Source: Xylanimicrobium pachnodae JCM 13526 = NBRC 107786
Lineage (GTDB): Bacteria > Actinomycetota > Actinomycetes > Actinomycetales > Cellulomonadaceae
Length of the DNA: 64,000 nt
NCBI GenBank assembly: GCA_001592145.1
Contig: BCWJ01000007.1
Span: forward strand, 1-64,000
Direction of reading: 5' to 3'
Shown here: positions 61,172 through 64,000 of the stretch, piece by piece
Layout of the letters: each line of letters opens with the position of its first letter
Position numbering within the stretch: the stretch's first letter is position 1
Made by a program: the position numbers and the translations under genes
The notes under the pieces: generated by a model
The model's input: only the letters and a program-made list of their open reading frames with translations
What the model was told of the DNA's origin: nothing
Databases searched by the model: none

Positions 61172-63339
61172 TGAACAACGAACTCACTCCTCTGATCCGA
61201 CCGCTCGACATCGCAACCCTCGCCGGGGTCTCTGGCGCCGCCGTCGCGAACTGGCGGAAGCGGGACCTTGGCTTCCCCGACCCGGCGGGTGGCTCATCGA
61301 ACCGCCCGCTGTTCGACCGTCGGGAGGTACTCGCTTGGCTGAAGGCGCAAGGCAAGACGGTCGCGAAGCCGTCTCCAAACGCGGTCCTGTGGTCTGCGAT
61401 GGACACGGTCCGTGGACTCGTCCCTGTCGAGCGCTCTGGCTTGGTTCTTGTCTGGCTTCTTGCAGCTCGGAAGGCTGACGCTGAAGGACTGCATGGTCCC
61501 GGGCTCTGGGATCGTGTCCGCGCGCAGGATGGCACCTCCAGCGAGCGACTGCAGCTCCTTCTTGCGAGCGCACTCGACGCTGCAACGCCCGCGCCTGAAG
61601 GAATGACCCGCCGCGAATGTGATGTGCGCGCCGGACAGGGCTCCGTCATGCAAAGGGCTGGCCATCTGGCGCGGTCGCGTGATGTCGGCAATGCCGCACT
61701 GAACTCACTCATGGACGCGGTCGCCACTCTTGACATCGCGAACCTGGCCTCCGCCGGCGAAGACGTCATCACTCGCCTCAGCGCGACTCAGGGCCGACTG
61801 AGCGGCGAGTTCGGAACCCCCAACTCACTGGTCTCCGAGGTCATCGCCTCCTTCGCTACGCGCACCAATGCCACCAGCACGCGGATGTCGCGCGACGATG
61901 CGCGTCGCGGGATCGACCGTGCCGCGCTCCACGCGGCGATCGACGCCGCCCTTGACCACCTACCGAACAGCAGTCACGCCCGCACCGCGTACGATCCGGT
62001 CTGCGGCATCGGAAGCACGCTCCTAGCCATTGCTACGTCAATCAGCGAACCGGTCTCCCTCGTCGGGACGGAGGTCGACGAGGACATTGCAGTTCTTGCA
62101 CAGTTGCGCGGGTACCTCGCGGGACACCCGATCGCGATGGTGGTGGCTGACTCCACTCGGTGTGACACCTGGCCCGGTCATCGCGCGGATCTCGTGGTTG
62201 CCGAGCCCCCATTCGGGCTCCGGGCCCCGGACGGCCTCCCAACCCTCGACGAGCGATGGCAGTTTGGCATCCCATCAGGTCTCGCCTTCGACACGGTGTG
62301 GCTCCAAGAAGCCATCCACCACCTCACCGACGACGGTCGCGCGTATGTGCTTCAACGTCGCGCGGTCGAGTCGGCTGGCCACGGGATCGGCGCAATCCGC
62401 CGCGCGATGATCGCGTCAGGTGCCATCGAGGCCATCGTGGCACTGCCTGCAGGCCTAATGAGCCACACCCGGATTCCGGTTGCCCTCTGGGTCCTCCGTA
62501 CTCCGAACGCCGACGCGCAGCCTGTCTTGTTCATCGACGCGTCCCGCCCGGACACGGAGGTCCTCGCCCGGCGCGTCGACGCCGCTGAGATCCTTGCCGA
62601 TGACGATGCAAACCTCATGCCCGAGCGGTGGGTCGGTGACTCGGCCGCTGACGCCGAGCAGGTGCGCGCTGACCTCGCCCGGACGAGCGACTCGATCACC
62701 GAGGCTTTCGAGACTCTCAAGCGCAGGCTCGCGATCACGACGCCGCCACTCGACTTCTCCACCACCGAGACGATGACCATCAGCGAACTCAAGCGGGCCG
62801 GGGCGATCGCCGAGCTGACCCGGGGGACGATCCGGCCCGGTGCCGGTGGAGACCTTCCCGACGACGTCATCCGCCCAGCTCACGTCCGAGACGGTGTTCT
62901 CCCGCGCCCTGCGGACGACGCAGAAGCCATCGGCAGCGCACGTGAGTTCACCAGGCCGGGCGCGGTCCTCGTGACGACGACACACGGTCTCGCTGCCACC
63001 GTCGATCACGATGGCGGCCATCGCGTCTCGCAGCAGGTCCATGTGCTCTATGGACACCCCGATGCCATCCACCCGGAGTACCTCGCCCACGCGATCGTGG
63101 GGACCTGGAATGACCGCTTCCTAACAGGCGCCGGAGTCATGCACGCCCGCATCCAGGATCTCCAGGTGCCGTTCCCCCCTATCGATGACCAGTTCGCGCT
63201 CATGACCGCCGTGTTCGAGGCAGCGCGGATCGCGACCTCCGCTGAAGCTCTGCGCATCGTCGCGCTGGACCGCGGTCGTTCTCTGCTTGGTGCGGCGCGC
63301 CACCAGGTAAACCTCGCAGCACCCACGCCCACCGCGTGA
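61171..63339 (+). CDS. N6-adenine methyltransferase-like protein with HsdS-like tail and altered motif IV
   Basis: A 722-residue protein. A MerR-type helix-turn-helix lies at residues 12-55 (ATLAGVSGAAVANWRKRDLG). Helices follow, then a methyltransferase domain with motif I DPVCGIGST at about 275 and motif IV reading VVAEPPFG at about 342, where active enzymes have NPPF/Y. A C-terminal part (about 530-700) resembles a type I specificity subunit target-recognition region. HsdM-type enzymes of this size normally partner HsdS and HsdR; no restriction gene is present here. It may be a protective or regulatory DNA-binding protein rather than an active methylase. Coupled to the 116-residue gene upstream. 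Confidence 0.82.
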   Translation: MNNELTPLIRPLDIATLAGVSGAAVANWRKRDLGFPDPAGGSSNRPLFDRREVLAWLKAQGKTVAKPSPNAVLWSAMDTVRGLVPVERSGLVLVWLLAARKADAEGLHGPGLWDRVRAQDGTSSERLQLLLASALDAATPAPEGMTRRECDVRAGQGSVMQRAGHLARSRDVGNAALNSLMDAVATLDIANLASAGEDVITRLSATQGRLSGEFGTPNSLVSEVIASFATRTNATSTRMSRDDARRGIDRAALHAAIDAALDHLPNSSHARTAYDPVCGIGSTLLAIATSISEPVSLVGTEVDEDIAVLAQLRGYLAGHPIAMVVADSTRCDTWPGHRADLVVAEPPFGLRAPDGLPTLDERWQFGIPSGLAFDTVWLQEAIHHLTDDGRAYVLQRRAVESAGHGIGAIRRAMIASGAIEAIVALPAGLMSHTRIPVALWVLRTPNADAQPVLFIDASRPDTEVLARRVDAAEILADDDANLMPERWVGDSAADAEQVRADLARTSDSITEAFETLKRRLAITTPPLDFSTTETMTISELKRAGAIAELTRGTIRPGAGGDLPDDVIRPAHVRDGVLPRPADDAEAIGSAREFTRPGAVLVTTTHGLAATVDHDGGHRVSQQVHVLYGHPDAIHPEYLAHAIVGTWNDRFLTGAGVMHARIQDLQVPFPPIDDQFALMTAVFEAARIATSAEALRIVALDRGRSLLGAARHQVNLAAPTPTA

Positions 63340-63469
63340 CACAGTTCGAACCAACACATCGAGTCGAAGGACACCAGTGAGCCAGCTCAGCACCTTCGTG
63401 TGGGGGATCGCCGATTGAACCGCCCTGGGTTTCTTGGAGGCGCTGGTCCTTGGAAACGAGGATGGAGCC

Positions 63470-63814
63470 ATGCCGAAGGAGCAGACGCCGGGGAAGCCGC
63501 AGACGCGGCGGTACTCGGATGAGGAGAAGGCCGCGGCGGTGCGGATGGTGCGCACCCTGCGAGCGGAGTTGGGCACCGAGCACGGCACGGTCCAGCGGGT
63601 CGCGTCCCAGCTGGGCTACGGGGTCGAGTCGGTGCGTCAGTGGGTCAAGCAGGCCGAGATCGACGACGGTCACGTGCTGGGGTTGAGTACGTTGGAGCGG
63701 GCCCGGATCAAGGAGCTCGAGCAGGAGGTCCGCGAACTGCGGCGAGCGAACGAGATCCTGAAGAGGGCAGCCAGTTTCTTCGGGGCGGAGCTCGACCGCC
63801 AACACCGCAGGTAG
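63470..63814 (+). CDS. IS3-family transposase OrfA
   Basis: A 114-residue DNA-binding protein, start ATG 63470. The helix-turn-helix (about 14-60: RRYSDEEKAAAVRMVRTL ... YGVESVRQWVKQAEID) is followed by a leucine-zipper-like helix (LERARIKELEQEVRELRRAN, then EILKRAASFF). This is the standard OrfA of IS3 elements; it fuses with OrfB by -1 frameshifting. Confidence 0.9.
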   Translation: MPKEQTPGKPQTRRYSDEEKAAAVRMVRTLRAELGTEHGTVQRVASQLGYGVESVRQWVKQAEIDDGHVLGLSTLERARIKELEQEVRELRRANEILKRAASFFGAELDRQHRR

Positions 63815-64000
63815 TCGCGTTCATCGACGCGAACCGTGGGGTCGTCGTGGACGACTTCACGCTCACGGTCGAGTCCATCTGCACCGTCCTGGCAGGCGCA
63901 GGGGTGAAGGTGGCCGTGAGTACGTACTACGCGTTCAAGGCCCGACCGGCTTCGGCGAGGGCGCAAGCGGACGCCGTCCTGCGGCCGGCGCTGCGAAGGC
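63811..64000 (+). CDS. IS3-family transposase OrfB, 5' part (cut by window end)
   Basis: In the -1 frame relative to orfA, from about 63793 onward, the sequence reads VVAFIDANRG, then ESICTVLAGAGVKVAVSTYYAFKARP. This is the N-terminal region of an IS3-family OrfB before its DDE catalytic domain. It has no own start near the overlap, consistent with programmed frameshifting from orfA. The remainder is outside the window. Confidence 0.82.

Larger units (their letters stand above)
63416..64000 (+). mobile_element. IS3-family insertion sequence, left part (continues past window)
   Basis: The element begins near TGAACCGCCCTGGG at 63416, a sequence typical of the inverted repeats of actinobacterial IS3-group elements. 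It contains orfA and the beginning of orfB in the -1 frame. The right end and its target duplication lie beyond 64000. The insertion is about 75 bases downstream of the methylase-like gene. Confidence 0.8.

Noticed and set aside
1-64000. CRISPR array, tRNA or rRNA genes
   Set aside because: No regularly spaced identical repeats, no cloverleaf-type T-loop signature in a gene-free region and no rRNA-like sequence was found by reading; a dedicated search would be needed to exclude them.

Overview
This is a GC-rich window with actinobacterial codon use. It holds most of an integrative and conjugative element or large conjugative plasmid, probably from an actinomycete such as a Micrococcales member. 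That inference rests on the family content: a MobF relaxase, a DUF2637/Spd-type protein, SCO6880- and DUF6112-type transfer proteins, DUF4913, and an actinobacterial Tad locus. No rRNA, tRNA, CRISPR array, replication initiator, partition locus or integrase was recognised, and both ends of the element lie outside the window.

Layout. (1) 0.2-7.2 kb: a lipoprotein, an intergenic region with a 15-bp perfect hairpin (candidate oriT), a triple zinc-knuckle protein and a 1689-residue relaxase-helicase-primase fusion (TraA). (2) 7.2-11.1 kb: a composite transposon made of two directly repeated ISL3-family copies, one apparently intact and one decayed. It carries a membrane-anchored pentapeptide-repeat protein and is bounded by an 8-bp target duplication, CGATATCA. 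It landed four codons before the original traA stop. (3) 11.3-19.6 kb: accessory genes, including a J-domain membrane protein, a redoxin fusion, an ArdC-like antirestriction protein and several unknowns in two divergent operons. (4) 19.7-21.2 kb: a secreted polymorphic toxin with thrombospondin-3 repeats and a C-terminal GIY-YIG nuclease, with no visible immunity gene. (5) 21.3-35.1 kb: a long minus-strand operon with a complete Tad-like pilus module (TadZ, TadA, TadB, TadC, Flp-like pilin, TadE/TadG-like proteins, SAF-domain protein) plus a LysM-BTAD membrane protein and the type IV coupling protein.

(6) 35.3-42.4 kb: a plus-strand, visibly lower-GC cassette of five overlapping genes. They encode a dynamin-like GTPase, a small membrane protein, a HerA/DUF87-type ATPase, a protein with a GH-E-type HNH nuclease toxin domain, and an ankyrin-repeat protein in the usual position of an immunity factor. 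It interrupts the transfer region and is the best candidate for an undescribed system. (7) 42.7-57.2 kb: the rest of the type IV secretion system (VirB4-like, SCO6880-like, VirB6-like, small pilin-like protein, prepilin peptidase, bifunctional peptidoglycan hydrolase, VirB8-like candidate). It is interrupted by two halves of an ISAs1-family transposase around a CbbX-like AAA+ ATPase, and a DUF6112-like gene is broken there. (8) 57.3-63.3 kb: small regulators, the Spd/DUF2637 protein, and an N6-methyltransferase-like protein whose catalytic NPPF motif reads EPPF. (9) 63.4 kb to the end: the left end of an IS3-family element that runs out of the window.

Working model: TraA nicks and unwinds the element, the coupling protein feeds it to the VirB4/SCO6880/VirB6 channel, the VanY-transglycosylase protein opens the wall, and the Tad fibre with its prepilin peptidase may provide cell contact. 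ArdC and the methylase-like protein fit protection in the recipient. The two nuclease-toxin loci are cargo suited to inter-cell or anti-phage conflict. Protein identities come from reading motifs by eye; no database search was possible.
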